Shown: positions 1 through 6,061 of the stretch, in pieces
Layout: each line of letters begins with the position of its first letter
Position numbering within the stretch: the stretch's first letter is position 1
Source of the DNA: Ruminococcus sp.
GTDB lineage: Bacteria > Bacillota > Clostridia > Oscillospirales > Ruminococcaceae
DNA: 44,047 nt
Assembly (NCBI GenBank): GCA_017961625.1
Contig: JAGCWY010000077.1
Coordinates: 1 to 44,047, forward strand
Direction: 5' to 3'
Program-made: the position numbers and the translations under genes
The notes under the pieces: generated by a model
Seen by the model: only the letters and a program-made list of their open reading frames with translations
Told to the model about the DNA's origin: nothing
The model's database searches: none

Positions 1-1
1 C

Positions 2-160
2 GTTGACAGCTCAGACGTAGAGCTCTTACTTGAGTACGGCTATACCTGTGACGAGATTGAAGATATGCTTACAGATCACAGTCTGCTCCAGGAAGCTCTC
101 AGGGACGTAAAATATATGTGTGGTGAAGATGTTTATGAGAGCTACTGCGGAGCATTTTAA
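2..160 (+). CDS. 3' end of an unrecognised protein gene (partial)
   Basis: An open frame runs from the window edge to a TAA at 158-160 and gives the last 52 residues of a protein whose start lies outside the window. The tail is acidic, has two Cys near the end, and looks helical. I do not recognise a family. It precedes the serine recombinase on the same strand by 124 bp, and cannot be assigned to either the mobile element or the host. Confidence 0.55.
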   Translation, partial: VDSSDVELLLEYGYTCDEIEDMLTDHSLLQEALRDVKYMCGEDVYESYCGAF

Positions 161-222
161 GTCCAAAATAGTTTACTTTATTGCATATCTAAAAAACAAG
201 CCAAAAAACGTAAATAAAAGCC

Positions 223-251
223 CTGTTTTGACTTTATAGACTTCAAAACAG
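223..251. other. Dyad upstream of the serine recombinase (possible recombinase or operator site)
   Basis: Nine-base arms CTGTTTTGA (223-231) and TCAAAACAG (243-251) are perfect inverted repeats around an 11-base AT-rich centre. The 29-bp span is close to the roughly 28-bp subsite I dyads of serine resolvases, and it ends 33 bp before the recombinase start codon. No T-tract follows, so it is not a normal terminator. It may be a resolution/crossover subsite or an autoregulatory operator. The function is inferred only from size and position. Confidence 0.4.
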
Positions 252-284
252 CAACAACACATTTATGGACAAATTGGAGGTTAT

Positions 285-890
285 ATGGATAACAGAATTT
301 ATGGATACGCTCGAGTATCTACTAGGGAACAAAATGAAGACAGGCAAATCGAAGCTCTCACCAAGTTTGGCGTTCCTGAGCAGAACATTATCATCGATAA
401 AGCATCCGGTAAGGATACTGAGCGAGAAGGCTATCAGTATCTCAAACGTCAGATACTCCGTAAAGGCGATACTCTTGTTATCAAGGAACTGGACAGGCTC
501 AGTCGTAATAAAGCTGATATAAAGCGCGAGTTGGAACAGTTCAAGGATATGGGCATCCGCGTCAAGATACTGGATATTCCCACCACACTTACAGACTATC
601 CGCCGGAGCAGGCATGGGTACTTGAAATGATAAACGCTATTCTTATTGAAGTGCTCGGAGCTATAGCTGAAAATGAACGTAACAAGATACGAGCCCGTCA
701 GCGTGAGGGCATAGAAGCCGCCAAAAAGAAAAACGTCCGCTTCGGGCGTCCACCTAAATCTCTCCCTGATAACTGGCAGCAAATACTGGCGGATGTTCGT
801 TGCGGAAACAAAAAGCCTGTAGAAGCAGTAAGAGAGCTTGGTATATCTCGCTCCTACTTCTACAAGCTTTATAGCCAAAAACAGAACTGA
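285..890 (+). CDS. Serine recombinase, resolvase/invertase family
   Basis: The 201-residue protein opens with the resolvase N-terminal motif YARVSTREQNEDRQ, which places the catalytic serine at residue 12. The central region carries the conserved LVIKELDRLSRN segment, and the AENERNKIRARQREGI stretch matches the long E helix. The C-terminal 50 residues (after GRPPK) form a resolvase-type helix-turn-helix. Length and domain order match small resolvases and invertases rather than large serine integrases. The start is supported by GGAGG at 276-280 four bases before the ATG. It probably resolves multimers of the element or inverts DNA. A dyad at 223-251 is a candidate target. It sits on the same element as a tyrosine integrase, so it is unlikely to be the main integration enzyme. 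Confidence 0.9.
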   Translation: MDNRIYGYARVSTREQNEDRQIEALTKFGVPEQNIIIDKASGKDTEREGYQYLKRQILRKGDTLVIKELDRLSRNKADIKRELEQFKDMGIRVKILDIPTTLTDYPPEQAWVLEMINAILIEVLGAIAENERNKIRARQREGIEAAKKKNVRFGRPPKSLPDNWQQILADVRCGNKKPVEAVRELGISRSYFYKLYSQKQN

Positions 891-897
891 ACAAAAG

Positions 898-919
898 CTT
901 GCCCCTTTTATGGGGCAGG
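898..919 (-). terminator. Hairpin between convergent genes, terminator-like on the minus strand
   Basis: CTTGCCCC (898-905) pairs with GGGGCAGG (912-919) across a six-base loop, with one G-U pair. Read on the minus strand the stem is followed by a T-rich stretch, which suits termination of the minus-strand gene ending at 984. It lies directly after the recombinase stop on the other strand, so it may serve both genes. Confidence 0.5.
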
Positions 920-983
920 CTCAGAAAAAACTTTTGCGTGAAAAAAGTGGTATAAGTGGTAAAAAGCATATATCATTTTCGTA

Positions 984-2096
984 TTAAGAATAGATTGCTT
1001 CGATTATCTTGTCAAGGCATAACTTATACTCGTCAACTTTATCATCGCCTTTAAGAATGATTTTATTATCCTCATTCTTTTCATAATAAAAAACAAACGT
1101 AAGCGTATAATATACGGATATTGTCTGATCAATTACTTCACTAAGTGAAGGAAATACGGACTTAAGTAGTCGTAATTCTTTATTTTTCATATCGAATTGC
1201 TTCTGAAGATTGTCATATTCTTCCTTGTCTTTATTCTTTTCAGCTTCGTTTTTAATAAATCCAGTAAGATAGATCCTTAAAGATACTTCATACAAACTCT
1301 CTACAAGGTCGTTAAGCTCGATAATAATGCTTTTTATCCAGTAATGTTTTTGATCGTTTATTTGAGTTATATTAAAGATATTCTTGCGATTATCTTCAAT
1401 TTTGGTATAATAATTTGAAGTGTTCACAGTAGTTTCTTCAGTATGTGTATTGGTAATTGTTGTACTATTATCAATGTTACGTAAATCATATTTTACAGCC
1501 TGAAAAGGCCTATCGTTATGCTTTGAGTTTTTAGCTGTATTTACGTTTGCGCTTATTGTAGGCCTTTCATCACCTTTGTTTGTATCAGTGTTACTTTCGC
1601 CATGAATACTTTCTTTATTACCTGCAGAGTCAGAAAGCTGTATGTCTTTGTTGTCCTGACAATTTCTAATTTTCTCATCTTTTCTCATAGCAGATTTAAG
1701 AAAAACAACTTTAATTAGGCGTGAAAACTTTTCAGCAAAATTTGCTTTGTCAAATTCTTTGTATTCATTATGATTATCAATATCCTTAAAGCAATTATTC
1801 AGTATAGCGGTTTTATGCTCTTCGGGTAAATTAAATAAATATTTCCGAAACTCATCTACCTTCAACCTGTCATTCTCTATTTTATCTGTCTCTTCATTAT
1901 AAAGAAGATTATATGCATATTCATCAATGGGATCTCCATATGAAAAACCGGATAATGTTTTCATACTGTATGGTGGTTTTTCTCCAGAAAGTATTTCAAA
2001 CATTTTACGCACACAGTTGTATCGTGATTTATAGACCTCTTTAACGTATACTTTGTCAAAAATATTGCAAAAATCAATATCGTTCTCTTTTGACAT
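984..2096 (-). CDS. Unrecognised 370-residue protein, cargo gene of the mobile element
   Basis: I do not recognise the family. The protein has three visible parts: a charged, mainly helical N-terminal region (about 1-140), a polar linker rich in Asn, Thr, Asp and Lys (about 140-250) with alternating NST/TNT-type stretches ending in NIFNITQIND, and a helical C-terminal region (about 250-370) with a charged coiled-coil-like stretch followed by a hydrophobic YYTLTFVFYY segment. There is no signal peptide and no clear catalytic motif. The gene is visibly more AT-rich than its neighbours and lies opposite to them between recombinase and replication genes, the usual place for cargo. GGAGG with six-base spacing supports the start. 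A two-domain layout joined by a long polar linker would suit a sensor-effector or antiphage protein, but that is speculation from architecture and location. Confidence 0.7.
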   Translation of the reverse strand: MSKENDIDFCNIFDKVYVKEVYKSRYNCVRKMFEILSGEKPPYSMKTLSGFSYGDPIDEYAYNLLYNEETDKIENDRLKVDEFRKYLFNLPEEHKTAILNNCFKDIDNHNEYKEFDKANFAEKFSRLIKVVFLKSAMRKDEKIRNCQDNKDIQLSDSAGNKESIHGESNTDTNKGDERPTISANVNTAKNSKHNDRPFQAVKYDLRNIDNSTTITNTHTEETTVNTSNYYTKIEDNRKNIFNITQINDQKHYWIKSIIIELNDLVESLYEVSLRIYLTGFIKNEAEKNKDKEEYDNLQKQFDMKNKELRLLKSVFPSLSEVIDQTISVYYTLTFVFYYEKNEDNKIILKGDDKVDEYKLCLDKIIEAIYS

Positions 2097-2114
2097 AATA
2101 AACCTCCAGTTACA

Positions 2115-2225
2115 ATTATCATTTTATCATTTTGGAATTAATCGAGGGCACTATTCGCTAAATATACGACACAATGTTGAAATTAATACATCGAATGTGT
2201 ATGATAAAAATGATAAAATGATAAT
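2115..2225. repeat. 19-bp perfect inverted repeat with tandem ATGATAAA-type units
   Basis: The 19 bases at 2115-2133 are the exact reverse complement of 2207-2225, with 73 bases between the arms. The right arm region (2201-2225) is itself three tandem 8-9 bp units: ATGATAAAA, ATGATAAA and ATGATAAT. The left arm contains two of them inverted. The repeats flank the start-side region of the minus-strand unknown gene and lie just upstream of the helicase promoter. They could be operators for divergent control, or iteron-like binding sites of a replication origin. Confidence 0.75.
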
Positions 2226-2240
2226 CATTGGTTATATTAA

Positions 2241-2269
2241 TTGACTTATCCACTCAAAGGCAGTATAAT
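2241..2269 (+). promoter_or_regulatory. Promoter of the replication/mobilisation genes
   Basis: TTGACT (2241-2246) and TATAAT (2264-2269) are separated by exactly 17 bases, a near-consensus sigma-A promoter. Transcription would start near 2276 and read into the helicase gene. It begins 15 bp after the inverted-repeat/iteron-like cluster, so a protein bound there could control it. Confidence 0.8.
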
Positions 2270-2274
2270 ATTAT

Positions 2275-2423
2275 TGTGGTCGTTACACAAGCGCTTGTGC
2301 CACAAAGGGAACGACTTACAGCTGTTCCCCACCGAGCATCACGAGTTCCATCAGCAAGTGATGTTCATTATTAAAATAGGAGGCAGCTTTCAGCTTACCT
2401 CTATTGCTGCCTCCAGAAGGAGG
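2275..2423 (+). promoter_or_regulatory. Structured 5' leader of the helicase gene with alternative Shine-Dalgarno hairpins
   Basis: The roughly 155-nt leader has several foldings. CACAAGCGCTTGTG (2286-2299) is a perfect 14-bp palindrome, flanked by TGTGG (2275-2279) and CCACA (2300-2304), and a competing GTCGTT/AACGAC pair (2279-2284, 2310-2315) encloses it. Further on, GGAGGCAGC (2379-2387) pairs perfectly with GCTGCCTCC (2406-2414). The last five bases of that arm, CCTCC (2410-2414), can instead pair with the helicase Shine-Dalgarno GGAGG (2419-2423) through an AGAA loop. Only one pairing can form, so the leader can hide or free the ribosome binding site. Alternatively, the dyads may act as DNA in a replication origin. 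Confidence 0.6.
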
Positions 2424-2430
2424 TACAGGT

Positions 2431-3798
2431 ATGACTCCGAAGGAAATAGCCGACAGGATAAAGGACACTGAGAAAATATCAGTGTCTGATCCTGACCACG
2501 CAGCGGACGAAATCGTTCCTGGAGTTATTAAGAGCGGTATACTCTTTTATGACAACAGAACGCCGGTTATCAAGATGCCGCTGCACTATCAGCGGATTAA
2601 ATCTGCTGATGAAGAGGCACTTATTTTCAATATGCTTGACGAAAAGCAGCAGAAAATAGTGCCTTTCAAGGAAATCAAAGAGGCTACAAAGCGTCTCTGC
2701 TACATTCCAGATCTTCAGGTCGATTTGACCGAGGAATTTTGGGAGAGTCAGGGGTTTGTTAATCTGGTGCATGGAGTATATGACATTATGAAGCAGGAAA
2801 TAGTTCCTGTTCGTCATCAACACAAGTTCGATTACTTCATAAATATCAGATACAAGCCGAAATGTACTTTGGAAGATGCGCCTACGTTTAAGCACTATAT
2901 CGAAACAAGCGTAGGAATGGAGCAATATGAGTGCCTTATGCGGGTACTCGGATACTGCCTCAGCAGTCTCACAAAAGGACGCAAGGCATTTGTCTTTTAC
3001 GGAATCGGACGTACAGGCAAAAGTACAATTTTAAATGTTCTCGAAGCCGTTATCGGCGGCGGGTTGGTATCGCATGAACCTTTCCATACTATGAGTGGTG
3101 AACGCGCCAAAGCTCACTACGAAGGCAAACGTGTCAATATCAGCCGTGAGACAAGCACAAAGCCGAACCGTAATGAAGAGAGCTTCAAGTCACTCATCAG
3201 CTGTGAGTTTACGACTGGATCTGAGAAGTTCGAGAAACAGAGGGATTTCGTTGCTACATTGAGCTTTGTATTTGCGGGCAATTCCGATGTGGACTTTACT
3301 TTCATGGATGATGCCATTCTCGATCGTCTGGTATACATTATTTTCAATAAGACAATACCAGAGGAAGAGATTGACCTCAACCTGGAAGAGAAGTTGCTCG
3401 CAGAAAAAGATGCCATCTTTTCTATGGCTTTGGACAGCCTCAAGGGGTTGATTAAAGACAAATACGACTTCAAAATGGCGCCTATCGCCGAAGAGCATAT
3501 CAGGCACCGCAGATACCTCATACACAGCGCTGAGAGTTTCATTGCTGAAAAGTGCAAGATATCAGAAAGCGGAAAGGTATCTAAGGTTGTACTGTATGCA
3601 GCGTATTTGGCTTTTTGCAAGGCTAATGCGTTAAAACCGGAAGGACGCAATACGTTCTATGACAAGGTGCGTAATTACAGTGCATCTATCACAGATGGTA
3701 GAGCTCCTGACAGTGCTGGAAACAGCGTACAAGGATTTCATGGAATCTCTCTTGTCGGAGATGAGCATCAGGTGATTGATGAAGAATCTGATGAGTAA
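2431..3798 (+). CDS. SF3/D5-type replication helicase (phage/plasmid primase P4-family C-terminal type)
   Basis: The 455-residue protein has a D5-type N-terminal region (NLVHGVYDI near residue 111, like the conserved NGvlDl motif) followed by a superfamily 3 helicase core. Walker A is GIGRTGKST at 191-199, and a sensor-like FVFAGNSDVDF lies near 277-287. A C-terminal winged-helix-like region follows. It should unwind DNA for replication of the excised element. It is much shorter than full P4-type primase-helicases and has no recognisable archaeo-eukaryotic primase domain, so priming must come from the host or from another protein. ATG 2431 was preferred over the upstream TTG at 2404 because AGAAGGAGG lies seven bases before it. 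It heads the mob genes and is driven from the promoter at 2241. Confidence 0.85.
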   Translation: MTPKEIADRIKDTEKISVSDPDHAADEIVPGVIKSGILFYDNRTPVIKMPLHYQRIKSADEEALIFNMLDEKQQKIVPFKEIKEATKRLCYIPDLQVDLTEEFWESQGFVNLVHGVYDIMKQEIVPVRHQHKFDYFINIRYKPKCTLEDAPTFKHYIETSVGMEQYECLMRVLGYCLSSLTKGRKAFVFYGIGRTGKSTILNVLEAVIGGGLVSHEPFHTMSGERAKAHYEGKRVNISRETSTKPNRNEESFKSLISCEFTTGSEKFEKQRDFVATLSFVFAGNSDVDFTFMDDAILDRLVYIIFNKTIPEEEIDLNLEEKLLAEKDAIFSMALDSLKGLIKDKYDFKMAPIAEEHIRHRRYLIHSAESFIAEKCKISESGKVSKVVLYAAYLAFCKANALKPEGRNTFYDKVRNYSASITDGRAPDSAGNSVQGFHGISLVGDEHQVIDEESDE

Positions 3799-3799
3799 A

Positions 3800-3943
3800 A
3801 AGTATCTATATCCTGGGGCGATAAGCCCCGGGGTGTAGATAATCATTCGGCTGCACCGTAAGGTGTGGGAGTAGGCAATTATTGTGGGAATGAACGTTAC
3901 AAGATTAGCAGTCGTCCCCACACTATGAAAGGAGCCCATTAAA
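3800..3943. other. Structured intergenic region upstream of the mob genes, candidate oriT
   Basis: A 17-bp stem with three G-U pairs (3803-3819 with 3825-3841, loop GATAA) has GGGGC/GCCCC at its tip and no T-tract after it. Two weaker pairings follow: CACC/GGTG near 3854-3865, and GTGTGGG near 3864 with CCCACAC near 3917. The region ends at the MobC-like gene. Origins of transfer of MOBP-type elements usually lie beside mobC/relaxase genes and contain inverted repeats next to the nick site, so this is the best oriT candidate in the window. No nick-site consensus was identified. Confidence 0.45.
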
Positions 3944-4324
3944 ATGGCTAATGATAAAAATGAATCCATTACAATGGAAAATGGTAAGAAGGATACAGAG
4001 ATCAAGTTCCGTTGTCCTATTGCAAAAAAAGCAGAATTCAAAGAATGTGCTGATGAAGTCGGTCTCACTATGAGTGACTTCATTCGCACGCTTATATTCG
4101 GCAAGGAAAAGCTTGTGATTCTCTCAAAAGGCGCAGAGATAGCAAAGGCACTGTTCCTTATTCACACTGACCTCGAATACTTCCGCAGCAACGGAGGTAT
4201 TCCTGATGAGTCAGTAAGAGCTATAACAGAGGCTCTTAATGATGTATCTTCACAGCTTAATGCTGTCTCAGAAAAGCTAACAGACATTCACAACGATAAC
4301 GAGGAGGCCGAGGCAGATGAGTAA
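3944..4324 (+). CDS. MobC-like mobilisation accessory protein (ribbon-helix-helix type)
   Basis: The 126-residue protein begins with a polar tail and then EIKFRCP followed by a helix and LTMSDFIRTLIFG. That pattern of a beta strand and two helices is typical of the ribbon-helix-helix domain of MobC/relaxosome proteins. The second half is helical, with heptad-like spacing (about 85-120), and ends acidic. AAAGGAG lies nine bases before the ATG. The gene overlaps the relaxase start by eight bases, which implies translational coupling. Its expected role is to bind oriT and help the relaxase nick. The assignment rests on domain pattern and context. Confidence 0.75.
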   Translation: MANDKNESITMENGKKDTEIKFRCPIAKKAEFKECADEVGLTMSDFIRTLIFGKEKLVILSKGAEIAKALFLIHTDLEYFRSNGGIPDESVRAITEALNDVSSQLNAVSEKLTDIHNDNEEAEADE

Positions 4325-5714
4325 ACTCAACATTGTTTCAGCTGTTCTCAGATTCATAAACGGACCTAATGATGGTCCTGATTCATTAAGAGCAGTGTGT
4401 GGCTATGCCACAGATAAGGATAAGACCAAAGGAAGAACACTTATAGCCACACACGGATGTTCCCGTGAACATCCTGTTGAGGATATGCTGCGTAATAAAC
4501 GTCTTCACAATAAAACGCATGGCAAGCAGTATGAGCATTTCGTGCTTGCACCGTGTCCTAATGGTTCGGACAAGTCGCCCGAAAATGTACTTAAAGCAGC
4601 AAAGGAGATTGTTGCTACGGTTTTTCCTGAGCATATGGCTGTTATCGCTGTTCACACAGACACCATAGTCATCCATGCTCATGCGGTGCTTGATGCTGTA
4701 AACGCAGTGACAGGTCGTAAGTTTTCACAGAGTCCTTCCGACCTGAACAGAGTTAAGCAGAAAGCGAACAACATACTTGTGAAGTACGGCTTCGAGATAA
4801 TCACAGCCAGTGCTAATGACTTTGTTGACCATACGGACTACTCAAAAGAAGAAGGTTTTGACTTTCTTGAACTTGATGAATCAGAGATGATTTCAGAGTC
4901 CGACGTTGAGGAAATATCGGAATATATGGATTCAACTAGACTCACAATTACACCTAATCTTTTCAGCGGCTGGGATTATCCCAGATACATTAATAACAAT
5001 TATGGAGGTTATAATATGAATAATGTAAACTATCCACGCTATATGTCTCAGGCACAGGCTACGCCTGCTTCAGATCCTGCAACAACAACTCCTGCTAGTG
5101 TTGGCGGAAAGGAAACTGGACAAATGATGATGTTAAATTTTAGCACTGATCCTTCAGCTCCTCCAGTTATACTTATACCGGATGATAACAGTGCTACTGA
5201 AGCAAAGTCTGAAATAGCACCTACGGGTTACGGTGCGCAGGAGATACAGAATCCTTCTGTTCCTACACCCACTGTTGAGGTTGTTACCTCAGAACTCCCT
5301 GTAGCACAGCCTACTCAGGATATGATCGTTCCCGCTACTTCATATGATACTGTTTCAACAACAGTCTCACCAGCAGTAAATAACTATCCCAATACGTCGG
5401 TAGTAACTAGCCCGATCTTCCGCATCAAGGGAAATCCTGATTCTAATCTTGCAGGCTTTAACGAGCTTGTTGAGTATACTATGGCTGACGCACAGAAACG
5501 TCAGCGTGATGTTGCTAACCTTGCCCTGGCTATGCAGAAATACGGTCAGCAGACTGGCTATCCGTCAAATGTATCAGTATATGCCGGTCCTATCTTCGAC
5601 ATTGATATGACAGGTGGCATGTATCAGCCACTGCCCGCATATGATACTAATCAGTCATTACCAGGATATGATACGAATCCGTGTTTGCCCGGATATAATA
5701 AGAATAAGTTTTAA
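4317..5714 (+). CDS. MOBP-like relaxase with a low-complexity C-terminal half
   Basis: Residues 1 to about 175 are a relaxase domain. Tyr30 sits in the motif-I context CGYATDKDKT. The metal-binding motif III reads HTDTIVIHAH, with His113, Asp115, His120 and His122, followed by AVLDAVN like the conserved HfvinsvN tail. It should nick oriT and carry the strand in mobilisation. After about residue 205 the protein becomes Pro/Thr/Ser/Val-rich and ends in three related LPxYDTN/LPGYxxN repeats. The family's usual helicase or primase C-terminus is absent. A strong internal GGAGG (5004-5008) precedes an in-frame ATG at 5016 (residue 234), so a separate 232-residue C-terminal product is possible. No T4SS or coupling protein gene is visible, so transfer would depend on a helper element. 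Confidence 0.82.
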   Translation: MSKLNIVSAVLRFINGPNDGPDSLRAVCGYATDKDKTKGRTLIATHGCSREHPVEDMLRNKRLHNKTHGKQYEHFVLAPCPNGSDKSPENVLKAAKEIVATVFPEHMAVIAVHTDTIVIHAHAVLDAVNAVTGRKFSQSPSDLNRVKQKANNILVKYGFEIITASANDFVDHTDYSKEEGFDFLELDESEMISESDVEEISEYMDSTRLTITPNLFSGWDYPRYINNNYGGYNMNNVNYPRYMSQAQATPASDPATTTPASVGGKETGQMMMLNFSTDPSAPPVILIPDDNSATEAKSEIAPTGYGAQEIQNPSVPTPTVEVVTSELPVAQPTQDMIVPATSYDTVSTTVSPAVNNYPNTSVVTSPIFRIKGNPDSNLAGFNELVEYTMADAQKRQRDVANLALAMQKYGQQTGYPSNVSVYAGPIFDIDMTGGMYQPLPAYDTNQSLPGYDTNPCLPGYNKNKF

Positions 5715-5723
5715 GACCGTGGT

Positions 5724-5739
5724 GCGCCCTTCGGGGCGC
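5724..5739 (+). terminator. C(UUCG)G hairpin after the relaxase gene
   Basis: GCGCCC and GGGCGC close a TTCG tetraloop, giving the unusually stable C(UUCG)G fold 10 bp after the relaxase stop. Only a short, C-interrupted T-tract follows. It may be a weak terminator or a 3'-end stabiliser separating mob from xis/int expression. Confidence 0.5.
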
Positions 5740-5798
5740 TTCCCCGATTCAATTATATAACACTTAAATCCTAACGTCAAGTGAAAGGAGAGATAATT

Positions 5799-6002
5799 AT
5801 GTTGACAACCGAGAACGCATTTCAAGAATATCCTGATATCATTTCGGTGAAGCAACTTCAGGAGATGCTGCATATCGGTAAAAACAGAGCATTGGAACTT
5901 CTAAGAAATAATGAAATTTCGTGTATCAGGATAGGATACACGTTCAAGATTCCTAAAGTGAATGTGATAGAGTTCATTAATCGCAATGCTATCGGTAACT
6001 GA
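5799..6002 (+). CDS. Excisionase-like small helix-turn-helix protein
   Basis: The 67-residue protein has the layout of excisionase/MerR-type DNA-binding domains: ISVKQLQEMLHIGKNRALELLRNNEI is the winged-helix HTH, and IRIGYTFKIPKVNVIEFINR is the following wing and helix. ATG 5799 was preferred over GTG 5781 because AAAGGAG (5784-5790) lies eight bases before it. It sits directly upstream of the tyrosine integrase in the same direction. Small Xis proteins in this position bend the attachment site and bias the integrase towards excision. Confidence 0.85.
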   Translation: MLTTENAFQEYPDIISVKQLQEMLHIGKNRALELLRNNEISCIRIGYTFKIPKVNVIEFINRNAIGN

Positions 6003-6014
6003 ATATTTTCAAGT

Positions 6015-6040
6015 CTGCCGCAGGGATAAACTTGCGGCAG
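6015..6040 (+). terminator. Hairpin between xis and int (possible attenuator)
   Basis: CTGCCGCA (6015-6022) and TGCGGCAG (6033-6040) are perfect 8-bp arms around a 10-base loop. A weak T-rich stretch (ATATTTATA) follows, then the integrase ribosome binding site. It probably lowers read-through from xis into int or protects one of the messages. The T-tract is too poor to call it a firm terminator. Confidence 0.5.
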
Positions 6041-6061
6041 ATATTTATAGGAGGGATAAAC

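Noticed and set aside
243..878. 211-residue open frame on the minus strand
   Set aside because: It is the mirror of the serine recombinase, which has clear motifs and a ribosome binding site. The minus frame has neither.
2241..2471. Open frame of 76 codons starting at the replication promoter
   Set aside because: Its start lies inside the -35 and before the predicted transcript start, it overlaps the structured leader, and no family features are seen.
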